A stretch of DNA of 64,000 nucleotides. Origin: Gavia stellata. Taxonomy: Eukaryota; Chordata; Aves; Gaviiformes; Gaviidae. The translations under genes and the position numbers were made by a program. Under the pieces are notes generated by a model that did no database searches, was not told the origin of the DNA, and saw only the letters and a program-made list of their open reading frames with translations. Below are positions 12,301 to 25,000 of this stretch, in pieces (position 1 is the stretch's first letter; each line of letters begins with the position of its first letter). Where the stretch lies: contig NC_082613.1 in the NCBI RefSeq assembly GCF_030936135.1, forward strand, positions 620,001 through 684,000, in the 5' to 3' direction.

Positions 12301-12839
12301 CCAGCTCCGGTGGCACCGCTGCAGACGGGACCCAAGCTCCCTGCTTCGCCCATGGCACCAGGCGCTCGCGCTGCTCCCTCCAGGGCCCGGCCGCCCCGCG
12401 GGGCAGCAGCTCGGGGCAGGGAGGGTCCCCAAGGGCTCGGGGGGCCCCTGCCACCCGGGAGGGGACTTGCCCTCTCCCTGTTCTGCAGCAGGTTGCACCG
12501 TTTGCCGCTCTCCCCCCGACTCCCTCGGTACATGTCAGCCACGTTCAGCTGGGGCCCAGCGGCTCCCCTGACCAGGCCGCTGCTGCAGGCCCAGCCTGCG
12601 TGGGACGGGCGGGAGGTCTCGGGGCCGGCCCAGGGCCGCGGTGGCCGGGCCGGGGGCAAAGCAGGGTCCAGCCCTGGGACCCCTGAGCCGCCGCCCCAGC
12701 CGTGGGGCTGTGGGGTGGCCCCCGGGGATCGGCACGGCCCGTGGGACGCGGCTACCGCCCACTCCTCACCCTCGCCGCGCCAGGGCTGCCTGACCCTCTG
12801 GCCTTTGCCCTCTGCCCTCTCCCGGCCGCAGGCATCCCG

Positions 12840-13020
12840 GGGCTGCTTTGCGGCAGTGTGGTACGGCCTCGCCTCTCGCTTTCCGGCAGCGGCCCTCCCG
12901 CCTCGCTTTCCGGCGGAGTGGCGCCCTCCCGGCTCGCCTGCGCTCCCTGCTTTACGGCACGGTGTCGCGCGGCCCCGGTTGTTGGCGACAGTTTCCCGGT
13001 GGCGGGGCCCGGTCGGTGCC
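12840..13020 (+). promoter_or_regulatory. Probable CTNNBL1 core promoter and 5' UTR
   Basis: Just upstream of the ATG the sequence CGCTTTCCGG occurs twice, 27 bases apart (12,877 and 12,904). Each copy contains TTCCGG, the core of an ETS-family site, and sits in a pyrimidine-rich context. TTTCCCGGT near 12,995 resembles an E2F-type site. There is no TATA box and no upstream ATG in this stretch. The transcription start is not determinable from sequence alone. Confidence 0.5.
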
Positions 13021-13050
13021 ATGGACGTGGGGGAGCTGCTCAGCTACCAG
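13021..13050 (+). CDS. CTNNBL1: CTNNBL1 coding exon 1 (residues 1-10)
   Basis: Encodes [10 protein letters not shown] and ends at a GTGAGC donor in phase 0. The initiator has G at -3 and G at +4, and the nearest upstream ATG is about 490 bases away (12,532), so the 5' UTR looks free of uORFs. It lies inside a CpG island. The true 5' end of the transcribed exon cannot be read from the sequence. Confidence 0.93.
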
Positions 13051-16000
13051 GTGAGCGGCCCCGCGGCGGCTCCCGGGGCGCTGGGGGGCGCCGAGCGGGG
13101 CCGGCGGTGGCGAGCCGTTCAGGGCGGCGGGGCCCGGCTGCTTCCGCGGGGCCTGGGCCGGCCCCCGCGCTCGGTGCGCGGGGAACAGCCCCGGGCCAGC
13201 CCCGGCCCTTCCTGCCGCCCCGCTGGGGAGGGACGAGCGCGGCCCTGGCTGGGCCATGCTGGGGGTGGCGGAGGCCGCTGTCCCCCAGCGCCCCGGCCGG
13301 GAGCGCGGAGGTGCCCTCGCCCGTAGCCCCGCTGGGGCGGCAGCGCCCGGCCCGGGGCCGCTCCAGCTCCGAGTGCGGCCGCGGGCCTGGGGCGGGCCGC
13401 TGGGCAGAGCCTGCCCAGCCGCTCTCGGTGTGCTCTCACGGGACCCGGTTACGGTGTCGCGAACTTTCGGGGTCTCTCCCCGCCTTCGGAGAAGCGGCGC
13501 CCCAGTGGGACCCGGTTACCGGGGGCTCTTCGGGAGCGTGGCTCTGCTGACGCTGCTTCATCCACAGACGGCCACGGTTCGATGTTCTGCTGGCCTGCGC
13601 CTGTTCCTGAAGCAAAGCCTGCGCTTGTTTCGTGGCTTGCGTTCTCGTTCTTTTTTTCCTACCTGTTTTATGACAAAACCCATTTAATTTGATTTTTACT
13701 AAAGTCCTTTGAAAGAGTTTTCCTTCTTCTAAAAGTTTCCCTTTGTCTGCTGAGCGTTTCTCTCCTCTCGGTGTCTGGTCATTGCCTACTAGGTGTTTGG
13801 AGGTCAGTTTATAAGCAAATGTGGTGAATTGCGTATTTATTGTAACGTGAGTGGATTTAGCGTGTTCCCCTGTGGGTTGGGGAACACGAGCACTGATTTG
13901 CAATAGTGTTTTGATACTTTGCTGTGACTTCTGCACACGACAGTGTTGACTTGTATTTCAGTTCTTGGATAAACTGCAGCAGTGGCCTTTCCCTGCCGAA
14001 TCAGTGGGTAAGAAAGGCACTCTAAGACATTATTTACCTTGTAAGTGATTGAGTAGGGGAGTTACGTGGCTTCTTAATTACTGCATTTTAATTCAGAATA
14101 CAAGATTCTTTATGGAACTCCTGTGTGCCATCCTGGTACGCGTTATTCTGTGGGGGCACCGTGTGTGTTCAGAGGTGAGAAGAGCATCCTACTGTACAGG
14201 ACATGTCTGTACTTTCAGAGTGTGTAATTTTGAGAGGCACAGGGAAAGAGGGGAAGTTACCTTTGGGTTTGAGAAATTTCCCATCTTCTTTTCCCAGTGG
14301 TATCAAAATACTCTGGAGATTGGCTGTAAGAATAGTCTTTCTTTGAGCACTCCACTAGATTCCTACTTGATTCAGCTCCAGGAGGTTTTCTTCTGTGGAT
14401 TGCTCTGTCTAACATCCTTCCTACTTCATCCTTTTGTGTGGTGCTGCCAGCGTGGTCCTGCCGTTCTGAGATCTGCTCTACTTCTGTATTTCTCTACCTA
14501 CCATTTTTTTTCTGTGATTTTTCAATAGCAAACTAGAATGATAATTTCTCGTGTTCCTTTAATTCTTTGGTCTTCTCTGCCTCAGTTATGGTTAATGACG
14601 CTGTCCTTTACTTGTCCTGTGATGCAATTTATACTTAAGGTGCAGAAAGGTAAACCTGTGTTGAACTTCTGTTTGTTGTCATTTTTTAACGAGGCTCTAG
14701 TTTGGGTTTTTGTTTCTTGGTTTTTCTCTTGCTCTGCAAACATGAAGTCTGCAGGATTCCCTCTGCTCTGAAGGAAAGTGCGCATCCACTTTGCTTTGAT
14801 CACTTTGATTTTGTACAGCTTTCCGTTGGATGAGCTTTCTATACTGCGATGAGGCTAGAGGGAAAGAAGTGCTGCTTAGCTGCTGAGTATTACAATTTTA
14901 ATGTCTTTTCTTGCTGCTGAAATTATTCTTAGCTGCGGGACAAAACATTCAGCAGCTTTCAACCGACTACTGAAATTGTTCCTGAGGGGTTTGTCCTGGC
15001 TCTGTGCTCTTCTGGTCTCTCACCAAATACAAATGGTTCCTGTGTTAGTAGATGAGATAATGCTTCGGAGTAAGTGTTGGATTTCAGTGTCACTGAGTTC
15101 AGACCTCCAGAACTAGGTAAAATAGTGAATTCAGGTGAAAGGAGTGGAGGAGCAAAAGGCAGATAAATAGCTCAGATTCTAAGAAAATGAGATTCCCTTC
15201 TGTGAGGGCGCTTCTGGCTGAAAGATAGAAACAAAAGTTGGGAAGAAGAGGTTTCGCTGCCTCCCATCCTGCACGGGTCAGGTGTTTGCCACAGCTCTCG
15301 GAGACAGGCGAAGCAGGTGCCCTCCTATATCGTTTTTAGAAAGGTACGTTCTTGTCCACTGAATGAGTAAAATTCAGAGTAATCAGACTTCTGTTCTGCC
15401 TGTGCCACAGAGAGGGTGCTGACTTGTGCGTGGCAGGTAAATGAAGCGAGCGTTGCTCCAGGTGCCTGCTGTAGCCAGCTGGCGGGCTGCTGCTTCTGGG
15501 AGGAGGACGGCTCGGTGGCTCATACAACGGCTCCAGTTTTCTGGGCTCCAGTTTTCTGTCCGGTGCTGTAAGGTTAACTTGAGCGCAGATCTGGGTGCTT
15601 TCCTGCGCTGGGCTGAGGGGCGGGCTGGCTTGAGGTCTCCTCATCCATCCTGGGTGCAGGGGTGGCACCGGCTGTCAGGCGGGTGGGCTGGATGATGGGT
15701 GGTGTGCACCTCTACTCTCTGATTTTAATCTCTTGCTGCAAATGAGCCGGTCTTCTCAGCTTCCCTCAGCACAACCCAAAATAATTGCTTTTCTCTTACG
15801 TTGTTTTGAATTTGTCTCCTCTAAATGCCTAATCTGTGCCCTTGCTTAATCAAGAAGGTGTTCTCCCTCAGTGCCAGACTTGGCATGGAAGATTGCAGGC
15901 ACTGTGCCACCAATTCAGCACCAAGTGTCTGTCAGAGTGGGAAAAGGAACCTCTTGCAACAAAAAATACGATTAAACAGCACCTGGCAGTTTATACAAAG

Positions 16001-19000
16001 CTCAGGAATCCATAAACTTTATGTGTTGCTGCAAAACAGTTGCAGATGGTCTAAAGTGATGATTAAATATTGCTGCTGTTCTGCCCAGAAGGACTGTGCC
16101 CAGAGCCTCTGTGCCTGGTCTCTGATGACAGAGGGTAATTAAGGGGACAAAGCCAACTCTGGTTCTTTTCAGAGATCTCTTTCAATTGTCTTGGGAGGGA
16201 ATAAGGGAGATTATTTTAATTCTCATTAAGTGCAGATTTCACCACTGTGAGTGATCATTACAAAGTGCCAATTTTTAATGGAATATTAGTAAAATCAAAT
16301 AACAAAAGAAGCAGTAAATAATGGGATAAGGTCTGACTTCACCAAGCTGGGCGATCTCCTCGTTTGAATGGGTTGAGTGCAGCTTGTAGTGGGCTGGATT
16401 TCCGCGTATCGGTGGAGGCACATCATAATTTCTGCTGCTGGTACAGGTAATTTGCTGTAAATTTGCAATGTAATGGATGCATCTGATGGCAGAGGCAGCT
16501 CAGCTGAGCAGGTTATTGACTACTTACAGCCTTATTACCCTGGTAGCTCTTGTCCTGCCTGCGGGTTAAAACGAGGAGCCGTCACCGGCTCAGCCACCAG
16601 CCCGCAGCGCTCAGCTCAGCTCCTGCGGAGTAGAGACCCCACGCTATGTAACTTGTGTTGGTACGCTAATGGGGTTGCAAGCGAATCTGTAGTTTACTTT
16701 TCGGTGTGTTACTTTTGGCCACCAAACCGGAGTGTGTCAAAGTCTGTCAAGGCAGATCCGTGCCCTGCGCACCTCCCGGCAGGGGTGCCCATGGCCACGC
16801 TCCTCGGGGCGATCTGGAGCCTCCTGAGCGAGCCTGGAGAGGACAGGGGTTCGTTCTCTCTGAAAGTAAGAATCTGTATCCGGGTAGGTACTGTGCACAT
16901 CTTTCATTTCATTTGCCTCAGTTTGTGTGATTCTGGAGCTCTCGGGACTTCCTGAGATTTCTGGATTTTCCTGGTACCAGTTTTTAATGCTCAGATCCTG
17001 CACTGTCTAGAAGTGTCATGCTTCAGGAAGAAAAAACAACGGAAAGTAAGATTGATAGTAGCGCTGGAGATTTGGGGCTTGCTTTCAGGAGTCCTAAATT
17101 GACAGCTAATGCATAGCTTTTTGCAGTGGCTCTTCTGAGCAGGCAGCAGCCGGCTGAGATGTGGTCACAAAAGAAGCTGCATCTCTTATGAAGATTTATT
17201 TCAGATTTCATTAACAAATAATTTCTGAGCTTCACAGTAACAAGGTTACTTACAAAGCAGATGTCTTAGTAATATGCAACTCCATTACTGAGACTTCTCT
17301 AAACCTTCCTGATGTTTGCAGAGGGTTGGAAGCAATCAAGGGCCTAAACAATATGTTTTCAGATTTTATGGGATATTTAATCCTGGTATTAATGTGCAAT
17401 CACTGCTTTGAGGGAGACCAGGCAGGGGCCCTGGGCAGACCATTGTTCTCTGATTTAGGACGTATCGTCTCTCACCTTCACCGCGTGCAGGGCGGGTGCT
17501 GTTGTTTCCGCTGCCCGGACCAAGGGCAGGCTGTGCGTGACGTGTCCGTGCACAGATGAGGACCTCTGTCCGTGTGTATTTCTTGAGGGGGTCTGCCGCC
17601 CGAAGCCTGGGACCCAGGCTGTAACAGGTTAGGATATGTCAGTTAACATCCAAGGCAAGTACAGCGGAAGGCTAGAAGAGAAACAGGAAGATATTTCTCC
17701 CTTTACCAATCACTAGCTTTTGTTTACGTTATTGTATTTTATAAATGTCAGCTTTTTTTAAACCCTTTTATATTGTTGGGTTTTTGTGTGGTGATATCAG
17801 TGTTAGATTTAAATGAAAATGTCTTCTGAATAAATTACCATGAATGCATTGCACTCAACAGGAACAAAATTAAGCTTAACTAACAGAACAATTTAAAAAT
17901 GCTTTTCTTGTGCATTTTGTAATGAATTCCATCTTCTTGCCAAATGCACCTTAGCACAACTGAGCAAAAAACCCCACATTTTATTTATCAAATGATTAAC
18001 TTTCCCTTTTCTACTAGAAAGGCAAAACTTGTGTAGATGTGTGTGAAGCTATGAAATTATTTCAATAAATGTGTTTAGACACAATGTGTGTGTTTGCTTA
18101 GCAAAATGCACCAGTCTCAGTGCAACAATGTATGTGCTTAATTCTTGTTAGTTGGTAACAGTCCTTCAGCAAATACAAATGCAAGCCAAAGATGAAAATC
18201 AATGAACAGAAGATAATGCTTGCCTTAAATCAGTTGTTCATGACTGTGCATCTCTTGTGAAATGAGCAGAAGCCCAGGTGTTTCACTTACGCCTTGATTT
18301 CTTAGTTTTAATAGTGCTGGTTGGAAAACTGCAATATCCTTAGTAAGGTTTTGCATAACATCAATAACGAAAGGAAAAACCTTAATGCCTGCTTAATAGC
18401 GTTTGCCTGGGAATTCAATTACTGTCTATTGCCAATATGTTGGCAGCATTAATAATTGCACACGGGGCACTTCCATAATTTATCATAATGATTTCTGTTA
18501 TGTATTACAGAAGATTCCTCCCCCCCCCAACAATGCATAAATACAAAAAAGGATAAAATAATTGAGATTGAAACAGAGTGTAAATTCTGATACTAAGGAT
18601 TGTGTACTCAGAGGAAATGGGGTTGGTTTCATGATGGAGTTTTAATTTAGATTTTGTTCTGGTGATATAGTCCCTTCCCACGGTACATTACTTTGCATCT
18701 GACAAACCACCAGCTCCCTTGGTCCCTCGTTACAGCTGCAGTCTCCTTGAGGCTTCTGTTCCTTTTTTAATGTTTAGAAATGAGTGAGGAATGAGATTCT
18801 GACTCCCTAAATTAGGAACATCCAAGGCAGATCTTGTAGGGCTTTTTGCTGTAAATTTCAGGACTTCTTATGTCACTAATTTCTATATCTGTGTTGGTAA
18901 CATTAATCTGTCAAAGGTGATTTAGGATGAATTGGGTATTATCGAGGAGTGAGTGGAAGGACATAGGAAAGACAGAGACCCGTGTGCCATCAAGGGCACC

Positions 19001-22000
19001 GAGTAAGGAATATGTATTTAGCAAAGTTTCTTCCTTAGATGATGTCATTTAGAAGAGCACCTTTTTTCTTTTTCTTTCCTTTATTGGGTTGCTGATTGCT
19101 TGGGGAGGGTTTGAATTACTGGTTGTTGACAATGACACATTTGTTTCCGAATGGATCTATGTGAAATTGTATTTTAATGTACCTAGAAGATAAGTAATAG
19201 GAATCTGCTTTTAAAAAAACCCCGACAACAAAAAAAAAACAACCCACAAAACCCTCCAAGCAAATAAATCTTTCATTTCAGAGAATCTCTGGGTATGCTT
19301 CTACTTCACGGCTATTGAATTATGAGCTGAGTAACTGCTTTAAAAGTGCATGGGAGCACTTTAGAAGAGTTTGAAGTCAGGAATGTACCATCCATAATGG
19401 AAACAGCAGAGGAGATGTAGGCAGAAAGGAGATAGCTAACCGAGTTTGAAGAGGTCTAGCTGGGAGCAAGCATCTAGAGCTTTGATTTGTGCTAATATGT
19501 TGTCTGGGAAACTTGATTCTGCATCTTCCTCAAAGTGTTTACAACATGGTAACCCTGAAAACAACGTGGTCGTGGTCAGTCTGCTGTCCAGTTTGCTTCT
19601 CATTAAACTTATCATTTCAAGTGCTTTTCGGGGGGGTGTCTCTTTTTGGTTTGGGTTTGGTGGTTTGTTTTTTTTTTTTTCACATCTCTCCTGAAAGCAG
19701 AGTTTTCTTGAGAGCAGAGCTTTAATTTGCTAGCTTTTCATTGATATTGAAATAAATAAATACGTAAATGCTCTCTGGGTTGTGCAGAGAAGCGGTTGTA
19801 GCTGGTCTGCAGCATGTGCATCGTAATCGAATCACAGCGGGATTGCCTTATGAGCCTGAAAGATTTATTGGCCTCAGGGGACCAAAAGCTCCCAACCTGC
19901 TGGGGAGCTGGAAGTTCCCCCCTTGACACCCACACTCGTGCTGGACCTGCCAGGAGAATGATACCGTCACCTGTTCCCTCTGCATCTTTCTTTCTTTCTT
20001 TGAATCAAAACCGAGGAGAATCCAAATCTCAGTTAAAAAGCAGGCCTCGTGTTCATGAAAGCATGGTGTGACTTTTATGATTTTAGACAAAGAGTCCCAC
20101 AAAGCAGAAGAGCGGGGTCTTCCTGCCAGATAAAGCTTTATGAAATAGGCTGGACAAACGCTAGACCTAATGGGATTACGAAATCATCTCCCAGGCAACT
20201 TGAGCAGCTGATAGAAAGTAAAAATATTTTTCTTATTGTTTTCATTGTTCTTAGCACACAGGCTCCTTTTAAATAGTAAAGAATTAAGCTTTGTTTTCCT
20301 GTAGTTACAGAGCATGGAGTACTCCTGTTCCAGCTCAGTTGTCCTTCAGAAAAATATGAGAGACCAAATTTGATATCCTTGTAGTTTTTGAAGGGAGAGA
20401 GTTTCTCCTTCTCTTGCAAATGCTTTCATCCCTTTTTGCCTAAATTAAAACATGGGATTAGGGTTAATGGACTTTTTCGGGTCCCTGGCAAATTTCCTTT
20501 CATTTTGACAATTAAATATAAAATGTGGAATAAAATAATAAGTTGTTCCAAGCAAAACATAAAGGTGTGGGCACCGCTTAATCTGGTGCCAAGCCCCTGC
20601 AGAATTGCAGCAAGCAACAATACTCCTGTCCTGCGTACTCTAAATTAGGCTTTGATTCTGCATTCTAGTGATAGGGGGAAGTCAAGGTGAGTTAGGATGC
20701 ACACAAGAATTCAATATAATCTCATATACTAGGTGGGTAAGAATTTATCTTTCAGTGCTGTTTGAGCACATTGGTCTTCTGTCTGTAAAACCTGAGGTTG
20801 TCTCAGCTGACTTAGCTGACTCCAGATTCTTAAGATGGTCAGCTGTACAGCCACTGAGCAGTTCAGTTTGGCCACTTCTTGTCTTTGAAACACTAGTCTT
20901 TGCTGCCTATGAAGATATTTTCCCGTGAATCATGTTCATAGATGAAACAAGGTAGGATGTTGACATAGCTCTTGGCAGAGCCATTCATCTACTCATGTGA
21001 TGTTCCACTTCACTAAATTAATTTCCTTTCCAGTTTTCAGAATTGTTAAGCGTTGTGTAAGCAAATGTTTTAAACAACTTGTAAGAATTTCCTCAGTAAG
21101 TCTTGTAACATTGGTGTTCTGGTTTGCAGGGGTCACAAAAGACTTGTATTCATTCACCTTATTTCTCTGACTTTAGCCTAACAGAGGGACAAAAAGGCCC
21201 CGTGATGAAGAGGAAGAAGAAATCAAAGCACGTCGGAAACAAGCTAGTGCACGAGAGCACAGTCGTCACAGGGAAGAGGAGTCTGTTGCGCTGGAAGAAA
21301 CCGATGATGAGAAGAAGAAACTTCTTCAGATAATTGAGAGGGATGGAGAAGAGGAAGAGGAGGAGGTAAATCACTAGTGTCCTGTGGGAAAGGGGAGGCA
21401 GTGGGAAATAAGCAAACAATAAATCACTTCTCTGTGATTTCCATTTCTTACCATCTAGATGATGAGACTAACTGGTGATTTTTCACATGCCTCGTACAGC
21501 TTAAGGTTATGGTTTTACTTTCCTGTCCCACAGGGTTTTCATTAATTTCAAACGGGCTTCTCGGAGACATCATCTGAAGGTTTAAAGGGCGGGGGGGGGG
21601 CAACAGGGAGGGAGAAGGGAAAGCTTTCAAGCCTAATTTCTGTTTTAAGCTGAGAATACCCAAATCGCCTTCTAAAATATATTTTTAGGAAATAGTTTCT
21701 GTAGTCTAACCAGTTTCCTAACTCTATTGTTCTCATCAGTACCCCCAGCCATGCAGCTTCTCCCACTCTCCCCCTCTTTGTAGCTGTGCAGCAGCAGCAG
21801 CAAATAAGCAAACATTCTTCTATATAAGAAAGGTCTTGGGTCAGAGGAGGGGGGTAGCAGCTGTCAAGGGTAAATGATTTCAAGCCTCGGAGACAGAAAT
21901 CCAATGCAGCATTGGCCTTTCTGCCAAGGGCCAGGGAAAAGATCACTTTATAAATGTGACACATGGATTGGTATAAATCTAGAAGATATTTGCCTTCCTC

Positions 22001-25000
22001 CTGCCTGTGTCCTGTTTGATAAAAAAACAAGTGATGTTCACCACTGCAGAATCATGTAGGTTTGTAAAATATCATTGTCCGTTGTATACAGAATCTCCCT
22101 CGTTTTTTTGATGTTGAGCTATTGCCATTACAGTTGTTGCTGATAGCAGAGAAAGAAAATGCGGGATTTCTGTAGCATTTGAGCTCCAGTGAGGATGAAT
22201 GGATGTAGCCAAAAGTCCTCTGGACTGGCTAGAGTCTTGTGGATTCCTGCAGTGTACAAGTCCCTCGTCTTTGTCAAGTGGAGTTCTCCCATCCAAACAT
22301 TTTAAGGGCTGGAAGTCCAAGGTTTCTTTAGAACCAAAATCTCTTGTTTGTTATCTTGGAATGCAGTTAATGTAAGCGACATCAAAATGCGCTTTGTACC
22401 AGTAAATTCGATGGAAGGAAGCTAATCTGTAGGACACTGTAACACTGAATGCAAATTAAATACAAGATACAGATCCCCTCCTGATGGAGATATGGTAGTG
22501 ATATATGTTAGAGAAAGCAAAGAATCAAACGAAATAGAGGGAAGCAGTGTCAGCATGTGTGACAATATCTTTGTGAAATCCCATTGCAGGAAGAGTATGG
22601 TTTGGGCACTGCAGTATTGATTACATGAGTGGGATGGTGACATGAGTGGGATGGTGCTAAGACAGGTTGAGCTTGAGAATGTAGGAAATCCAATAACGGA
22701 AGACTTGGACTGGTGTTATTATTGTAATGGAATTTGCTGAAGAAATAGAAATTTTCTATCTCGTGCAAGATTCTTCGGTTAGCAACTCTAAGCAGCAATC
22801 TTCAACACTAGAAGCAACTCTTGATTTAATCCTGAACAGGAGACGGGACACAAAACTTGGCTTAAGATGCGAAGGGGTCTGGTTTGTTTTTTGGTTTGAG
22901 ACCGTCTCTTTAATAGTGACTGTAACGTAGTCAAGTAGAGGAGAGGGAGGAGGTTGCACAAGAAAATCTGTATCATCAATGTTTTATTAAAAGAAGTGCA
23001 TTAAAATTGTGAAACAAGAAAAATAACAGAATCGTGTTTGTAGGTGACAGGGAGGTAGCTAAAGTTATATTACTGCTGTACAGTAAATGTATAATGCCAA
23101 CTGAGAAACACCTTAGAAGAATTTAAAAAATAAAAAGAAAGTACTAGAGCAAAATATTGATTTTTTTTTTTTCTTTCTTTAGAAAAAGACTTTAAAATAG
23201 AAGTGAAAGCTTATCCAAGTGAGGAAAATACAAAAGAACATAAACTCAGGGCAGTTAAATGTAAACCTACAAAAAGAAATAGCACAATGGACTTCTGAAA
23301 AGAAACCGTCCATGGGCGTAAACTGCTAATGCAGATTTACTCTACTATGTCAGAAGCAAAAAGCCTCAATACATGCTGATGGTGCCAGGTAATAACAGGT
23401 GTAAAAGAACAGCTCAAGGAAGATAAGCCATTGCAAAACTGTTTTGGTTTGTTTTTTTTTTTTTTTCATTGATACGTGGTTTCGGAAAGCATAGGGAAGC
23501 TCTTCTGGTTCTTTTCCAAAGAACCTTCCATTGGTAAACCCCTGGTTTATAAAAACCTGACTTACAAGGTTTTGCTCTGGGGAGCTTGCTCAGGTCAGAG
23601 TTGGAGTAAGTCAATAAATGAATAGCAATGGTGTATGAGTGTTTTGGCAGCTGTCTGCAGTGAGGCTTCCAGGGGCTGCCGTTGTTCCTGAAGGGTCTGG
23701 GCTCGACTGCAGTCTCGCCGCGTCGCTGTGCTCACTCTTCTGCATTTTGCTGGGTAATTGTTCCAACTATCCAAAGCTCTGTTTTCTGCCCTTTCCGATT
23801 TGGTTAGGAGGAACCTTTGGATGAAAGTTCAGTGAAGAAGATGATTCTCACCTTTGAGAAGAGATCTTACAAAAACCAGGAGCTGCGGATCAAGTTTCCT
23901 GACAATCCAGAGAAGTAAGATTATGCTCGGCCCCTTTCTGTTACTGTTTTTTCCTTTGATTTTAGGTGTCAGCCTGAATCAATTTCTTGAATATACAAAT
24001 GTTTTCAGTTACATAAGGTTTATGTAACAGCCCTTATTGCCATGTAGTTCTTCTGAATTGTATTTGAAACTAACTTTGTTAATTAAAAATGGCATTATCG
24101 AGACTCTGGTAAGGTTTCGTTAGTTTTGGTTTAGGTGTCTAAGCAAGTGGCTTGGCTCTCAAAAGTGAGCGCTAACGAGCTCTCCCAACATCGGTCCCCC
24201 TGGCAGCTGGCATCGGAGGGTCACCAGCCCCGCTGCAGTTCTCTCCTTTTTCAGGGGGCTCCCCCTTTGCACCCTGTCTGAGCAGCGGTCTCTTCCTCGC
24301 TGATAGGCGGGTGGTAGGTGTTTGAGGGGTGGGCTTGAAGGACTGAGATCCTGGATCGATGAGTTTTGCTTTCCAAAGAATTAAGTTTTCATGCCATCAT
24401 TTTGTGTGAAGGTGTTGTGCTTGCATATGCAGTCAGCGGTCTGTGTGGGAGGAAAATAGTTTCATATTATGGAGCTTTCAGATGCTGTGGTGAGCAAGAT
24501 GGCTGGATGGGGTCTGAAAGCCAGACTTTGTGCGTGTTTCTTTCTACACCCGCAGTTCTAGTGAACATCTTCCTCCTTTCATGGAGTTTTGTTACTCACG
24601 TTAATTTAATTTCTTCCTATGCTTGAGTGCCATTATTTTTTGTCCAGTTTGCAGTTCTTTCTCTTTCCCTTACCCAAATTCTTTTTATGGACTTTACTTC
24701 AGACTAATACAACCCACATACTAATATGTGGTAGCTAGGGAAGGTGTACTGCTCTGGAGAATTTAGTTTATATGCAGGTTTTTTTTCATGTGTAGCTACA
24801 ATCTCTTGATTTAAAAAAAAAAAAAATTATTTTAAGTTCTAGAACTGATTGACAGAATTGGAATGAATCTGCTTATTTATCTATGTAAATTCTGTAGTAG
24901 GAATGCTTATCCTAAGGGGCAGGCGTAGGACAGGATGAGGCACAGACTGCCTCTAGGAGTTCTGGACACGGTGACGTTGACGTGACCACAGCGGATCAGA

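Larger units (their letters stand above)
12180..13460. promoter_or_regulatory. CpG island spanning the CTNNBL1 5' end
   Basis: Dense CpG and GC-rich sequence starts about 840 bases before the start codon and continues about 400 bases into intron 1; both flanks drop sharply to AT-rich, CpG-poor sequence. This is the usual arrangement for a TATA-less housekeeping promoter. No second gene is visible on the minus strand, although a divergent transcript cannot be excluded. Confidence 0.8.
13051..21176 (+). other. CTNNBL1 intron 1 (8.1 kb, GT-AG)
   Basis: The first 400 bases belong to the CpG island. The remainder is AT-richer, with no recognised gene, RNA or intact transposable element. It contains a (C)9 run (18,520-18,528), A-rich simple sequence near 19,212-19,260, a T tract near 19,667, and two stretches (16,130-16,330 and 18,230-18,520) that look like candidate regulatory sequence. 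Confidence 0.85.

Noticed and set aside
12070..13326. 418-codon open frame across the CpG island, in frame with CTNNBL1 exon 1
   Set aside because: Composition-driven: Pro/Gly/Ala/Arg-rich with no family resemblance, and it runs past the conserved exon 1 donor. Only the 30 bases from 13,021 are supported.
13962..14007. Possible small exon (TTTCAG acceptor, GTAAG donor) early in intron 1
   Set aside because: 46 bases would shift the frame between exons 1 and 2, which join perfectly without it; no known CTNNBL1 counterpart.
22690..23350. Possible unnamed old retroelement in intron 2
   Set aside because: The texture suggests an old insertion but I could not align it to any family from memory, and its frames are broken throughout.
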